Source of the DNA: Bacteroidota bacterium
GTDB taxonomy: Bacteria > Bacteroidota > Bacteroidia > Cytophagales > Cyclobacteriaceae
DNA: 64,000 nucleotides
Direction: 5' to 3'
NCBI GenBank assembly: GCA_018266055.1
Contig: JAFDYT010000005.1
Coordinates: forward strand, 62,001-126,000
Positions within the stretch are counted from its first letter, which is position 1. Every line of letters starts with the position of its first letter. This document shows positions 25,512 to 33,705 of the stretch, in pieces. The notes below the pieces were generated by a model. It saw only the letters and a program-made list of their open reading frames with translations. It had not been told where the DNA came from and did not search any database. Made by a program: the position numbers and the translations under genes.

Positions 25512-28127
25512 ATGAACTTCGAAAAATTTACCATCAAATCGCAAGAGGCTTTACAAAAAGCCGCGAGCATTGCTACCAACAATGGCCAACAAGCTATTGA
25601 GCCTGGGCATTTGCTTCAGGCAATTGTGGAAACCGATGAAAATGTTTTCAGTTACGTCGTTAAAAAGCTGAACGTCAACGAAGGCATTTTAAAAAGTAAG
25701 TTGCTGGAGATTGTAAATAGCTACCCAAAGGTTTCGGGTCAGCAAGCGTATCTCTCACACACGGCCAATCAAGTCTTGCAAAATGCTGAAAAAGAACTGC
25801 GCGAACTCAAAGATGAGTTTGTGTCCATTGAGCATTTGCTGTTGGCGTTGCTCTCCACCAAAGATAAAATCTCGACGCTGATGAAAGACGTGGGCTTTGA
25901 AAAAGCTACGTTGCTCAAAGCAATCAAAGAACTTCGCGGAGGCGAAAAAGTAACCGACCAAAATGCGGAAGCGAAGTACAAATCGCTGGAACGTTATTCA
26001 AAAAATCTTAATGAACTAGCCAAGAAAGGAAAAATCGATCCGGTGATTGGCCGCGATGAAGAGATCCGACGCGTGTTGCAGATTCTATCGCGCCGCACAA
26101 AAAACAACCCGATTTTGATCGGTGAGCCAGGAGTAGGAAAAACCGCCATCGTAGAAGGAATGGCACAACGCATTGTGAATGGCGACGTACCGGAAAATTT
26201 GAAAACCAAAGTACTTGCTTCGCTCGACATGGGCTTGCTTGTGGCTGGCGCGAAATACAAAGGTGAATTTGAAGAACGATTGAAGGCGGTCATTAAAGAA
26301 GTGACTGATTCAAACGGCGAAATTATTTTGTTCATCGATGAAATTCATACGCTGATTGGCGCCGGTGGAGGCGAAGGAGCGATGGACGCGGCCAACCTGT
26401 TGAAACCTGCGTTGGCTCGTGGCGAACTCCATGCGATTGGTGCCACTACCCTGAAAGAATATCAGAAACACATTGAAAAAGACAAAGCGCTCGAGCGCAG
26501 GTTTCAAACGGTAATGGTTGATGAACCTAACGTGGAAGATTCTATTTCCATCTTGCGAGGTATTAAAGATAAATACGAATTGCACCACGGCGTGCGCATC
26601 AAAGATGATGCGGTGATATCGGCTGTCGAACTTTCAAGCCGCTACATCAGCGATCGGTTTTTGCCAGATAAAGCCATCGATTTGATGGATGAAGCTGCCG
26701 CTAAACTTCGTCTCGAAATGGACTCGCTTCCTGAAGAGCTCGATGAACTTAACCGGAGAATCATGCAGTTGGAAATTGAGCGCGAAGCAATTCGCCGCGA
26801 AAAAGATAAGGACAAAGAAATTGCGCTGAGCAAATCCATCGCCGACTTATCGGCAGAAAGAAATTCGCTTAAAGCGAAATGGGACAGCGAAAAGAATATT
26901 ATCCATGGTATCCGTAAGGAAAAAGAAAACATTGATAAGCTGAAGTTCGAAGCAGAACAAGCCGAGAAGGCTGGCGATTACGGAAAGGTTGCCGAAATCA
27001 GGTATGGAAAAATCGGCGAGGTGGAGAAAAAACTGAAAGATCTTCAGGTGCAGATGAAAGAAATGCAGAATGGCCATTCTCTTTTGAAAGAGGAAGTGGA
27101 CAGTGAAGACATCGCCGAGGTTGTAGCCAAGTGGACAGGAATTCCAGTGTCGAAAATGCTTCAAAGCGAACGCGTGAAGTTGTTGCATCTGGAGGAAGAG
27201 CTTAGCAAACGCGTAGCCGGACAAGAAGAAGCTATTCAAGCTTTGAGCGACGCCGTGCGTAGAAGCCGCGCCGGGTTGCAGGACCCGAAACGCCCTATTG
27301 GTTCATTTATTTTCATGGGAACTACGGGTGTGGGAAAAACTGAACTGAGCAAAGCGTTGGCGGAATATCTGTTCAATGACGAAAACGCGATGGTGCGCAT
27401 CGACATGAGTGAGTACCAGGAAAGTCACAGCGTGAGCCGATTGGTCGGCGCGCCGCCCGGATACGTGGGCTACGATGAAGGCGGGCAGCTCACGGAAGCC
27501 GTGCGTAGAAAACCGTATTCAGTGATTTTGTTGGATGAAATTGAAAAAGCTCATCCTGACGTTTTCAACATCCTGCTTCAGGTGCTTGACGATGGGCGAT
27601 TGACCGACAATAAAGGCCGTGTAGCGAATTTTAAAAACACGATCATTATTTTAACGACAAACATTGGCTCGCAAATCATTCAGGAAAATTTTGAGAAGCT
27701 TACCGAAGCGAATTATTTCGATATTCTCGATAAAACAAAAGATGAAGTTTTGTCAGTCCTGAAAAAATCGGTTCGCCCTGAATTTATTAACCGGATTGAT
27801 GAGATTATCATGTTCCGTCCGCTGAGTAAAAAGGATATCCGCAAAATTGTCAGGATACAATTCGAGCTGATCAAAAAGCGTTTAGAGGAAAGTGGAGTGA
27901 AATTAGAAATTTCAGACAAAGCGTTAGACAGATTGGCGAAACTGGGTTTTGATCCTCAATTTGGGGCTCGTCCCTTAAAGCGGGTGATGCAACGCGAGAT
28001 ATTAAATGAGCTTTCGAAGCAAATTTTATCGGGCAAAGTGAACAAGGACTCAATAATTTTCGTTGATATTAAAAACGACGTAGAATTCGAGTTCATCAAC
28101 TCCGATCAGATTGTGATCGAAGGTTAA
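25512..28127 (+). CDS. clpB: ATP-dependent chaperone ClpB
   Basis: ClpB is the hexameric AAA+ disaggregase that works with DnaK. 871 residues. It has a Clp N domain (about 1-145), NBD1 with Walker A GEPGVGKT near 204-211 and Walker B LFIDEIHT, a long coiled-coil M domain (about 400-530), and NBD2 with GTTGVGKT near 603-610 and [14 protein letters not shown] tripartite C-terminal region ends the protein. The upstream region has a box (TAGTCTTTTG) one base longer than the -7 consensus, so the promoter is uncertain. A strong terminator follows the gene. Confidence 0.98.
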   Translation: MNFEKFTIKSQEALQKAASIATNNGQQAIEPGHLLQAIVETDENVFSYVVKKLNVNEGILKSKLLEIVNSYPKVSGQQAYLSHTANQVLQNAEKELRELKDEFVSIEHLLLALLSTKDKISTLMKDVGFEKATLLKAIKELRGGEKVTDQNAEAKYKSLERYSKNLNELAKKGKIDPVIGRDEEIRRVLQILSRRTKNNPILIGEPGVGKTAIVEGMAQRIVNGDVPENLKTKVLASLDMGLLVAGAKYKGEFEERLKAVIKEVTDSNGEIILFIDEIHTLIGAGGGEGAMDAANLLKPALARGELHAIGATTLKEYQKHIEKDKALERRFQTVMVDEPNVEDSISILRGIKDKYELHHGVRIKDDAVISAVELSSRYISDRFLPDKAIDLMDEAAAKLRLEMDSLPEELDELNRRIMQLEIEREAIRREKDKDKEIALSKSIADLSAERNSLKAKWDSEKNIIHGIRKEKENIDKLKFEAEQAEKAGDYGKVAEIRYGKIGEVEKKLKDLQVQMKEMQNGHSLLKEEVDSEDIAEVVAKWTGIPVSKMLQSERVKLLHLEEELSKRVAGQEEAIQALSDAVRRSRAGLQDPKRPIGSFIFMGTTGVGKTELSKALAEYLFNDENAMVRIDMSEYQESHSVSRLVGAPPGYVGYDEGGQLTEAVRRKPYSVILLDEIEKAHPDVFNILLQVLDDGRLTDNKGRVANFKNTIIILTTNIGSQIIQENFEKLTEANYFDILDKTKDEVLSVLKKSVRPEFINRIDEIIMFRPLSKKDIRKIVRIQFELIKKRLEESGVKLEISDKALDRLAKLGFDPQFGARPLKRVMQREILNELSKQILSGKVNKDSIIFVDIKNDVEFEFINSDQIVIEG

Positions 28128-28194
28128 AATAGTGAAGATTGTTGGTTTGTGGGTTTGGTAGATCTCGCCGTCAGGCGGGATGGTTTTTGGGGTT

Positions 28195-28224
28195 AGGGCG
28201 TGCAGAGGTGCACGCCCTTCATTT
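28195..28224 (+). terminator. Intrinsic terminator after clpB
   Basis: A 10-bp perfect stem AGGGCGTGCA (28195-28204) with TGCACGCCCT (28209-28218), 4-base loop GAGG, followed by TCATTTTTT. It lies just before the convergent channel gene. A smaller hairpin (CGCC/GGCG near 28167-28178) precedes it. Confidence 0.85.
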
Positions 28225-28225
28225 T

Positions 28226-29281
28226 TTAAATACCTTCTTCGATGTGGAACAGTTTACTAAGCTTGTTCCTTCCTTTGCCATCCATCATCATCATTAAATA
28301 ATCGCCGGGTTCGATTTTTACACTGCCTTCTGGGTTCTTCAGCAGCATGCGTTTTCCGTCCTTAATTTTCACCAGGCCGATGAGAATTACATTGCAATCG
28401 CGCTTCAGATCGAAGAAAGCTTTATCGTAAGGAGTATTGGCATAAACGTTGTCAGGTTTTACCAAAAACTGCTTCATGTCGTACTCGTTGTCTTCATGCG
28501 CATAAGCGATCAGCTCTTCGCTGAAGAAAGCCACATCGGGTTCGTAGATATAGCTTGCCAGCAGCTTGGAAGAAATTTCGTTTTTTGAAATTGTATATGT
28601 AACCCCGGCATGGGCGAACGTGCTTTTCAGGTTACCGTTGTCAAGCGTTACCACATAGTTCAGATTATCAAAGTGTTTTTTGATGTTGATGATGTACACC
28701 AGCTTTTCTGTATCGTCGTTGAGGTTTACAAACACGATGGAAGCCTGACGGATATTGGATTTTTCGAGCAGCTCGAAATTGTTGTAATCTGAATAAAGGG
28801 TAAAAACCTTTTCCATGGAATAATATTCCCGGATTATATCGATGTGCCCACGGTCTTTGGTCACCACGGCTACCTGACGGCCGGCGCCAACGAGGTGACT
28901 AATTACCGACTGGCCAAAGTCGTTCCACCCGATGATCACGACGTGATTTTTAAAGTTGGTACCATTAAGACCCAGCTCCCGTTGTTCTTTAATTGTGCTC
29001 ATAAAATTTGTGATCTGTCCGATGATAAAACCGTAAACACCCAAACTGGAAAGTAAAAAGAAAAAACCGATGATCCGGCCCCAATAAGTCACGGGCAAAG
29101 CATCTCCGTAGCCTACCGTGGTTAGCGTCTCGATCAGGTACCAGAGTCCGTCTTGAATACTTTTGAGCCTCCCGTTAGGAACGTCCTCTTCCAGGTTCAA
29201 CAAAATCCCAAGCAGCGCGCCATAGACTCCAATAAAAACTGCTATCGTAATGACGACTTTTTTATAATCAGGGCGCTTCAT
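28226..29281 (-). CDS. Potassium channel with RCK (TrkA-N/TrkA-C) domains
   Basis: 351 residues: two transmembrane helices (about 8-28 and 68-92) around a pore loop with the K+ selectivity filter TVGYGD (55-60). A cytosolic RCK domain follows, whose Rossmann strand is VVIIGWNDFGQSVISHL (about 109-125), and then a TrkA-C domain (about 265-345). The layout is that of MthK-type ligand-gated channels: a tetramer in the inner membrane opened by ligand binding to the RCK ring. It is a single-gene unit between the clpB terminator and the cytochrome gene. Confidence 0.93.
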   Translation of the reverse strand: MKRPDYKKVVITIAVFIGVYGALLGILLNLEEDVPNGRLKSIQDGLWYLIETLTTVGYGDALPVTYWGRIIGFFFLLSSLGVYGFIIGQITNFMSTIKEQRELGLNGTNFKNHVVIIGWNDFGQSVISHLVGAGRQVAVVTKDRGHIDIIREYYSMEKVFTLYSDYNNFELLEKSNIRQASIVFVNLNDDTEKLVYIINIKKHFDNLNYVVTLDNGNLKSTFAHAGVTYTISKNEISSKLLASYIYEPDVAFFSEELIAYAHEDNEYDMKQFLVKPDNVYANTPYDKAFFDLKRDCNVILIGLVKIKDGKRMLLKNPEGSVKIEPGDYLMMMMDGKGRNKLSKLFHIEEGI

Positions 29282-29380
29282 GTTGGATAAACTCCGCTTA
29301 AGTAAATTAAAATGTTGAACAAATAAAAATAGTGAGTTGGTTAGAGGGGGATAAATACCCTAAAAGCAGAACCTTTTCAT

Positions 29381-29821
29381 TTAAGGAGCGCTGCATTTGT
29401 CCAAGGCCTGCTTTACGCGTTGTATGTCAACTATTCCATTTTCTCGTCCCCAGCTGTTGGTAATGTAGGTGGCGATCTCCGCAATTTCAAGTTCTGTAAG
29501 TGAGGGCACGCCGGGCATGGCTTTATTGTATTCTTTGCCATTCACCAGGATGCTTCCTTTTTTACCATATTTCATTTCGCAAAAGGAGTCATCGAGGTGA
29601 TCTGTAAAGTAATTGTTATCGGCTAGCGGTGGGTAAACCAATCCTAAGCCTTTGCCATTTTTTTGGTGGCAGTTGCTACAGTTCTTTTCGTACAAGGCCT
29701 GCCCCTGCACATAGTATTGATCCAGCTTTGTGTTTTTGGAGGAACAGCTTAGCAAGAATATTCCACCCAAGAATACCGCAACTGTAATGCTTCCAGGAAC
29801 TAGCGTTCTGCTACTGCTCAT
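29381..29821 (-). CDS. Lipoprotein c-type cytochrome
   Basis: From the start at 29821 (MSSSRTLVPGS) the protein is 146 residues. A lipobox FLLSC marks a membrane-anchored lipoprotein, a single haem-binding CSNCH (CxxCH) follows, and a downstream Met in KAMPGVPSLT is a likely axial ligand. It resembles the mono-haem cytochromes that feed cytochrome oxidase. The start at 29821 overlaps the SCO gene by 11 bases; the longer frame to 29845 would overlap more. The pairing with SCO suggests a link to copper-haem oxidase function. Confidence 0.88.
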   Translation of the reverse strand: MSSSRTLVPGSITVAVFLGGIFLLSCSSKNTKLDQYYVQGQALYEKNCSNCHQKNGKGLGLVYPPLADNNYFTDHLDDSFCEMKYGKKGSILVNGKEYNKAMPGVPSLTELEIAEIATYITNSWGRENGIVDIQRVKQALDKCSAP

Positions 29822-30446
29822 TACGAAGTCGTTTGATATCCGCAATGAGTCGGTTTACATCTTCTTCCTTGGTACCGTCGTATTTTCCGCGAATGCGACT
29901 TTGCTTGTCGATCAGCAGAAAAGCGCCGCTGTGAATGTAGCCATCAGGCTCTGTTTTATCTTGCATCGCGGTAGCAAAGTAGCTGGTCTGTGCAATTTTA
30001 TAGATCGAATCTTTTACTCCTGTTACAAAGTGCCAGCGTTTTGTCTCCACGCCGAGCCGTCTCGCGAAATCATGAAGCAAGGCAACGGTATCGTATTCGG
30101 GATCGATGGAATGCGAAAGCAGCACTACATCCGGTAGGTTTTCCGTGGCCTCATATACGCGGTGCATCTGGGTTTTCATAATCGGGCAGATGGTACGGCA
30201 CGAGGTGAAGAAAAAATCGGCTACATAGATTTTGTCTTTGAAGGTGGCGTTTGTAATTATCGCGCTGTCCTGATCAACAAATTGAAATGGAGCGATCGTA
30301 TGGTAGAGCGTATCCTTTCCGTTAAACTCACGCTCGCCAAAAATTGGAAGCTTCTCACTCTTTGGTTTGCAAGCCACCACAAGAGTAAATATGGAGAGTG
30401 TTACAAGAATTGAAAAAGACTTATTAGTCTTCGAGAGTGATTTCAT
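29811..30446 (-). CDS. SCO1/SenC family copper chaperone lipoprotein
   Basis: SCO proteins load copper into the CuA site of cytochrome c oxidase. About 211 residues with a lipobox (LVVAC) near 28-32 and a thioredoxin fold. The copper-binding CxxxC appears as FTSCRTICPIM, and the third ligand is probably the His in HSGAFLLID. I preferred the second Met (30446). It overlaps the MOSC gene upstream by about 23 bases and the cytochrome gene downstream by 11, so MOSC, SCO and cytochrome form one transcript. Confidence 0.92.
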   Translation of the reverse strand: MKSLSKTNKSFSILVTLSIFTLVVACKPKSEKLPIFGEREFNGKDTLYHTIAPFQFVDQDSAIITNATFKDKIYVADFFFTSCRTICPIMKTQMHRVYEATENLPDVVLLSHSIDPEYDTVALLHDFARRLGVETKRWHFVTGVKDSIYKIAQTSYFATAMQDKTEPDGYIHSGAFLLIDKQSRIRGKYDGTKEEDVNRLIADIKRLRNEQ

Positions 30447-31236
30447 CGCCTTCATGAATTTCAGTATGATTAATCGCTAAAACGTTTTGTCCAAAAAAAA
30501 CTTTATTGTTTTCCTTTCTATATCCTGCAAGCGTAGCCAGCGGCTCAACGCCCTTTTCACCAGTATTTTGATTTACAGTGGTGAGTACACAACGTGCGCA
30601 TCGCTTTACAGCTGCAAATTTATTTTTTCCAATTGAAAAATTCTTCCAATGATCTTCCGCATAAGCGTCTCCTCCGCTAAATACAAAATTTGGTCGGAAG
30701 CGATTCATTGGCACAGGTTCGTTCAGCCGATGGTTCAGGTCGGCCAACGACTCTTCTCCGATGATTAAAAACGGATACGCATCGGCAAGGCTTACGTTCT
30801 CGCGATTGATTTGGTAATTAGCATCAACGGGCCGTAGATTTTCTTCTGGAAAAGAAACCAGACGACAATCGATGTTGAGCTTTTCAGAAAACCATTGACT
30901 GTATTCTTTACTCACTTCGAAGACCTCCACTTCGTCATCCCAGATTTTGGCCTTTACCAACGGATGCGTAGTGGTTTGCTTACCGGAAGTCAGAAAGGGA
31001 AAAGCAATAGAATCCGATTTAAAGTGAATAGACCATTGTCCGTTCGTTTCAGACCAGGTAAACAAGGCCATGGAATGGTGAACCCTTTGGGTAAGGAAGT
31101 TATTGTCACGGTCGATCAGCATCCAGCGCCGGTCGTTCTTCAAGCCTTTTTCAAATACTTGGGCCGATCTCAAACGAATGCCGCCCAATGATTTGATAGG
31201 GTAAATCCAGATTTCTGTGAGTACTAGCTTTGACAA
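30424..31236 (-). CDS. MOSC domain protein (YcbX-like)
   Basis: 270 residues with an N-terminal MOSC beta-barrel (LTEIWIYPIKSLGGIRL) and a C-terminal MOSC domain. The latter carries CARCVLTTVNQNTGEKG, which includes the cysteine expected to coordinate molybdenum cofactor. YcbX-type proteins reduce N-hydroxylated bases. The stop overlaps the SCO gene. It is divergent from the Crp-family gene across about 55 bases. Confidence 0.9.
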   Translation of the reverse strand: MSKLVLTEIWIYPIKSLGGIRLRSAQVFEKGLKNDRRWMLIDRDNNFLTQRVHHSMALFTWSETNGQWSIHFKSDSIAFPFLTSGKQTTTHPLVKAKIWDDEVEVFEVSKEYSQWFSEKLNIDCRLVSFPEENLRPVDANYQINRENVSLADAYPFLIIGEESLADLNHRLNEPVPMNRFRPNFVFSGGDAYAEDHWKNFSIGKNKFAAVKRCARCVLTTVNQNTGEKGVEPLATLAGYRKENNKVFFGQNVLAINHTEIHEGDEITLED

Positions 31237-31291
31237 TGGAATTATTATCTGAAATTTTGCGCTAACTTACTCAGGAATAACCGTTAAAAAA

Positions 31292-31972
31292 ATGTCTAAC
31301 GCGACAGCACTTTGGTATTTTGAAAGCGTGGATCTGTACGATATCCTATGTCCGCATAAAGTGAAAACGATGGCGGAGCGCCACCAATTCAATTATTTTA
31401 AGAAAGACGAATTTATTTACTTCCCTGATCAGCCGGCTCAATACATTTATATGATAGCCGAAGGGCGCGTGCGTATCGGCCATTATCTGGACGATGGAAA
31501 AGAAGTAGTCACCTCCATTTTGAGTGTGGGCGAAATTTTTGGTGAGCTTGCACTTGCCGGGGAAGAGTTGCGCCGCGATTTCGCCCAGGCCATGGACGAG
31601 AAAACCGTTGTCTGCCCTTTAAGCATTGACGAATTGAAACAGCTCATGTATGATAACCGGGAGCTTAGTTTTAAGATGCTGAAGCTGGTTGGCCTGCGGC
31701 TGATGAAGCTTGAGCGCAAATTGGAGTTGCTTGTTTTCAAAGATGCACGCACCCGAGTGATTGAATTCATTAAAGACTCGGCCACATGGAAAGGAAAAAA
31801 AATAGGCTATGAAACACTTGTGCCTACTAAATTGACACACAAGGATATCGCTGCGTTGACGGGCACCAGCCGCCAGACAGTCACTACTATCCTGAATGAA
31901 TTAAAAGAGAAAAACCTGATCAATTTTGACCGCAAGAAAATCCTGGTGCGTGATCTTGCCAATTTGAAATAG
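31292..31972 (+). CDS. Crp/Fnr family transcription regulator
   Basis: 226 residues: a cyclic-nucleotide-binding-like beta-roll (about 20-140, with GEIFGELALAGEE near the phosphate cassette) and a winged helix with KDIAALTGTSRQTVTTILNEL near 185-205. There is no cysteine cluster for a 4Fe-4S centre, so it is not an FNR-type oxygen sensor. The phosphate-cassette arginine is not clearly in place, so cAMP binding is uncertain. It is divergent from the MOSC/SCO/cytochrome operon and may regulate it (inference). Confidence 0.9.
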   Translation: MSNATALWYFESVDLYDILCPHKVKTMAERHQFNYFKKDEFIYFPDQPAQYIYMIAEGRVRIGHYLDDGKEVVTSILSVGEIFGELALAGEELRRDFAQAMDEKTVVCPLSIDELKQLMYDNRELSFKMLKLVGLRLMKLERKLELLVFKDARTRVIEFIKDSATWKGKKIGYETLVPTKLTHKDIAALTGTSRQTVTTILNELKEKNLINFDRKKILVRDLANLK

Positions 31973-31976
31973 GCAG

Positions 31977-32846
31977 TTACTCTTCGATGAGTACTCCCAT
32001 TTTTCCCATCTGGTAATCGCGCATTGCTTCGAGGATCTGAGTTTGGGTGTTCATCACAAAGGGTCCATGGGATACAACCTCTTCGTTTAGCGGTTTGCCA
32101 CTGAGCAACAGCACGCGTGTATCTTGCCTCGCTTCAAGGCCAATGCCTTCGCCATCATTTTTAAAATGTACCAGATGCAGTCCTTCCACAAGTCCGAAAC
32201 CGTCAACGTTCAATTCGCCATCCAACAAATAGATTAAGGCGTTGTGTGCTTCAGGAAGAGGAATCGAAATTTTTCCACCCTTTTCAAGAGCAATAGTCGC
32301 TGCATTTACCTCGGCTTGCGAAGGAACGGGACCTTTTACGTTAAGCACTTCACCAGAGAAAATATTTACGCGACTTTTTTTATCATCACTGATGACGAAA
32401 GGAACGTCTTTCGCCTGAACAGGCATGTAAGAAGGCACATCCATTTTATTTTTCGCTGGGGTATTAATCCACAGCTGAATAATTTCTTGCCGGCCACCGA
32501 TTTCGTGAATGTTATCCGAGGGCCGCTCGCTGTGAATGATGCCCATACCGGCATTCATCCATTGAGCACCACCTGCATACACCGTGCTGTTATGACCGCG
32601 GCTATCGCGATGGTGTACACCGCCTTTAAAAATAAAAGTTACAGGCGAAAACCCGCGATGAGGATGAGGCCCAACACCCGCGTGTCCGGGCTTCACATGC
32701 GACGGTGCTTTGATGTCAGCATGATGCAACAACAAGAAAGGATCAATTTGCTTTACTGCAAAAGTCGGCAGCGGTTGGCGAATAGGCATGCCACCCATAT
32801 CCATTGGTTCGGCGTAAAGCAATCTGGAAACAGACCGGTTTTTCAT
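31977..32846 (-). CDS. Pirin family protein
   Basis: 289 residues of the bicupin pirin family. The N-terminal cupin shows PHPHRGFSPVTFIFKG and a later HSERP, which together supply the His/His/His/Glu metal ligands. Pirins include quercetin dioxygenases and redox-sensing cofactors. It is 29 bases downstream of a second pirin gene on the same strand, so the two are probably co-transcribed. Substrate unknown. Confidence 0.9.
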   Translation of the reverse strand: MKNRSVSRLLYAEPMDMGGMPIRQPLPTFAVKQIDPFLLLHHADIKAPSHVKPGHAGVGPHPHRGFSPVTFIFKGGVHHRDSRGHNSTVYAGGAQWMNAGMGIIHSERPSDNIHEIGGRQEIIQLWINTPAKNKMDVPSYMPVQAKDVPFVISDDKKSRVNIFSGEVLNVKGPVPSQAEVNAATIALEKGGKISIPLPEAHNALIYLLDGELNVDGFGLVEGLHLVHFKNDGEGIGLEARQDTRVLLLSGKPLNEEVVSHGPFVMNTQTQILEAMRDYQMGKMGVLIEE

Positions 32847-32875
32847 CGGTATTTATTTAGCTAAGAAACTATGAA

Positions 32876-33586
32876 TTAAATATCCATGGGCACATCCATC
32901 AGGAGCAGTTCGGCGTCGCTGTCTGCCGTGATGGAAAGTTTATCTACACCCCAACTGCCGAGCCCGTCACGCTTGTTGAGACTCTGGCCGTCGATCGTCA
33001 CGTCACCATTAATTACAAAAGCATAGACTCCATTTCCGTTCCGACTTAATCCATACTCTGCGTGGAACCCTTTCTTGAGTGAGCCCAGATAAAATTTCGC
33101 ATCCTGATTGATCCACACGCCTTCACTTTGTTTTTCGGGCGAAACGATAAGCTGCAGTTTATTTTCACGGTTTTTCGGATCAAAGTTTTTCTGGTCGTAG
33201 CGAGGTTTTATATCACGCAACTTGGGGAATACCCAGATTTGCAAAAAGTTTACTTTTTTGTCTTTGTTCTTGTTGTATTCCGAATGTTGAATTCCGGTAC
33301 CAGCGCTCATGATTTGTACATCGTTCTGACGGATCACCGTTACATTTCCCATGCTGTCCCGATGCTCAAGGTCGCCCTCAAGAGGAATGGAAATGATTTC
33401 CATGTTGTCGTGCGGGTGTGTGCCGAAGCCCATGCCACCGTCAACAAAATCATCGTTGAGCACCCGCAGTGCACCAAAGTGCACCCGAGTGGGGTCATAA
33501 TAATGCGCAAAACTGAATGTGTGGTTGGTATCAAGCCAGCCGTGATTGGCGTGGCCTCGTGTATTGGCTTTGTGAAGTATGGTCAT
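32876..33586 (-). CDS. Pirin family protein (YhaK/quercetin dioxygenase-like)
   Basis: From Met10 (33586, MTILHKANTRGHANHGW) it is 236 residues. THPHDNMEIISIPLEG and GIQHSEYN carry the metal-ligand histidines of the first cupin. It belongs to the shorter YhaK-like pirin branch, distinct from its downstream neighbour. The start is moved from 33613 because family members begin at the HKANTRGH segment. A 7-bp inverted repeat upstream may be an operator. Confidence 0.9.
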   Translation of the reverse strand: MTILHKANTRGHANHGWLDTNHTFSFAHYYDPTRVHFGALRVLNDDFVDGGMGFGTHPHDNMEIISIPLEGDLEHRDSMGNVTVIRQNDVQIMSAGTGIQHSEYNKNKDKKVNFLQIWVFPKLRDIKPRYDQKNFDPKNRENKLQLIVSPEKQSEGVWINQDAKFYLGSLKKGFHAEYGLSRNGNGVYAFVINGDVTIDGQSLNKRDGLGSWGVDKLSITADSDAELLLMDVPMDI

Positions 33587-33628
33587 ATATTTATTTGTTG
33601 ATAACAGAACCAATTATACTTGAAAAAG

Positions 33629-33657
33629 TTCACTATTACTTACCTTACCTTAGTGAA
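33629..33657. promoter_or_regulatory. Inverted repeat, candidate operator between a pirin gene and a divergent gene
   Basis: TTCACTA (33629-33635) and TAGTGAA (33651-33657) are perfect inverted repeats with a 15-base spacer. The half-sites are 22 bp apart centre to centre, two helical turns, as expected for a dimeric regulator. The site is about 45 bases upstream of the pirin start and about 50 upstream of the plus-strand gene at 33706. Confidence 0.4.
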
Positions 33658-33705
33658 ATGGAACTTCCTGAGAATGCATGAAATTTTGTATGGATTACAC
33701 TGCCC

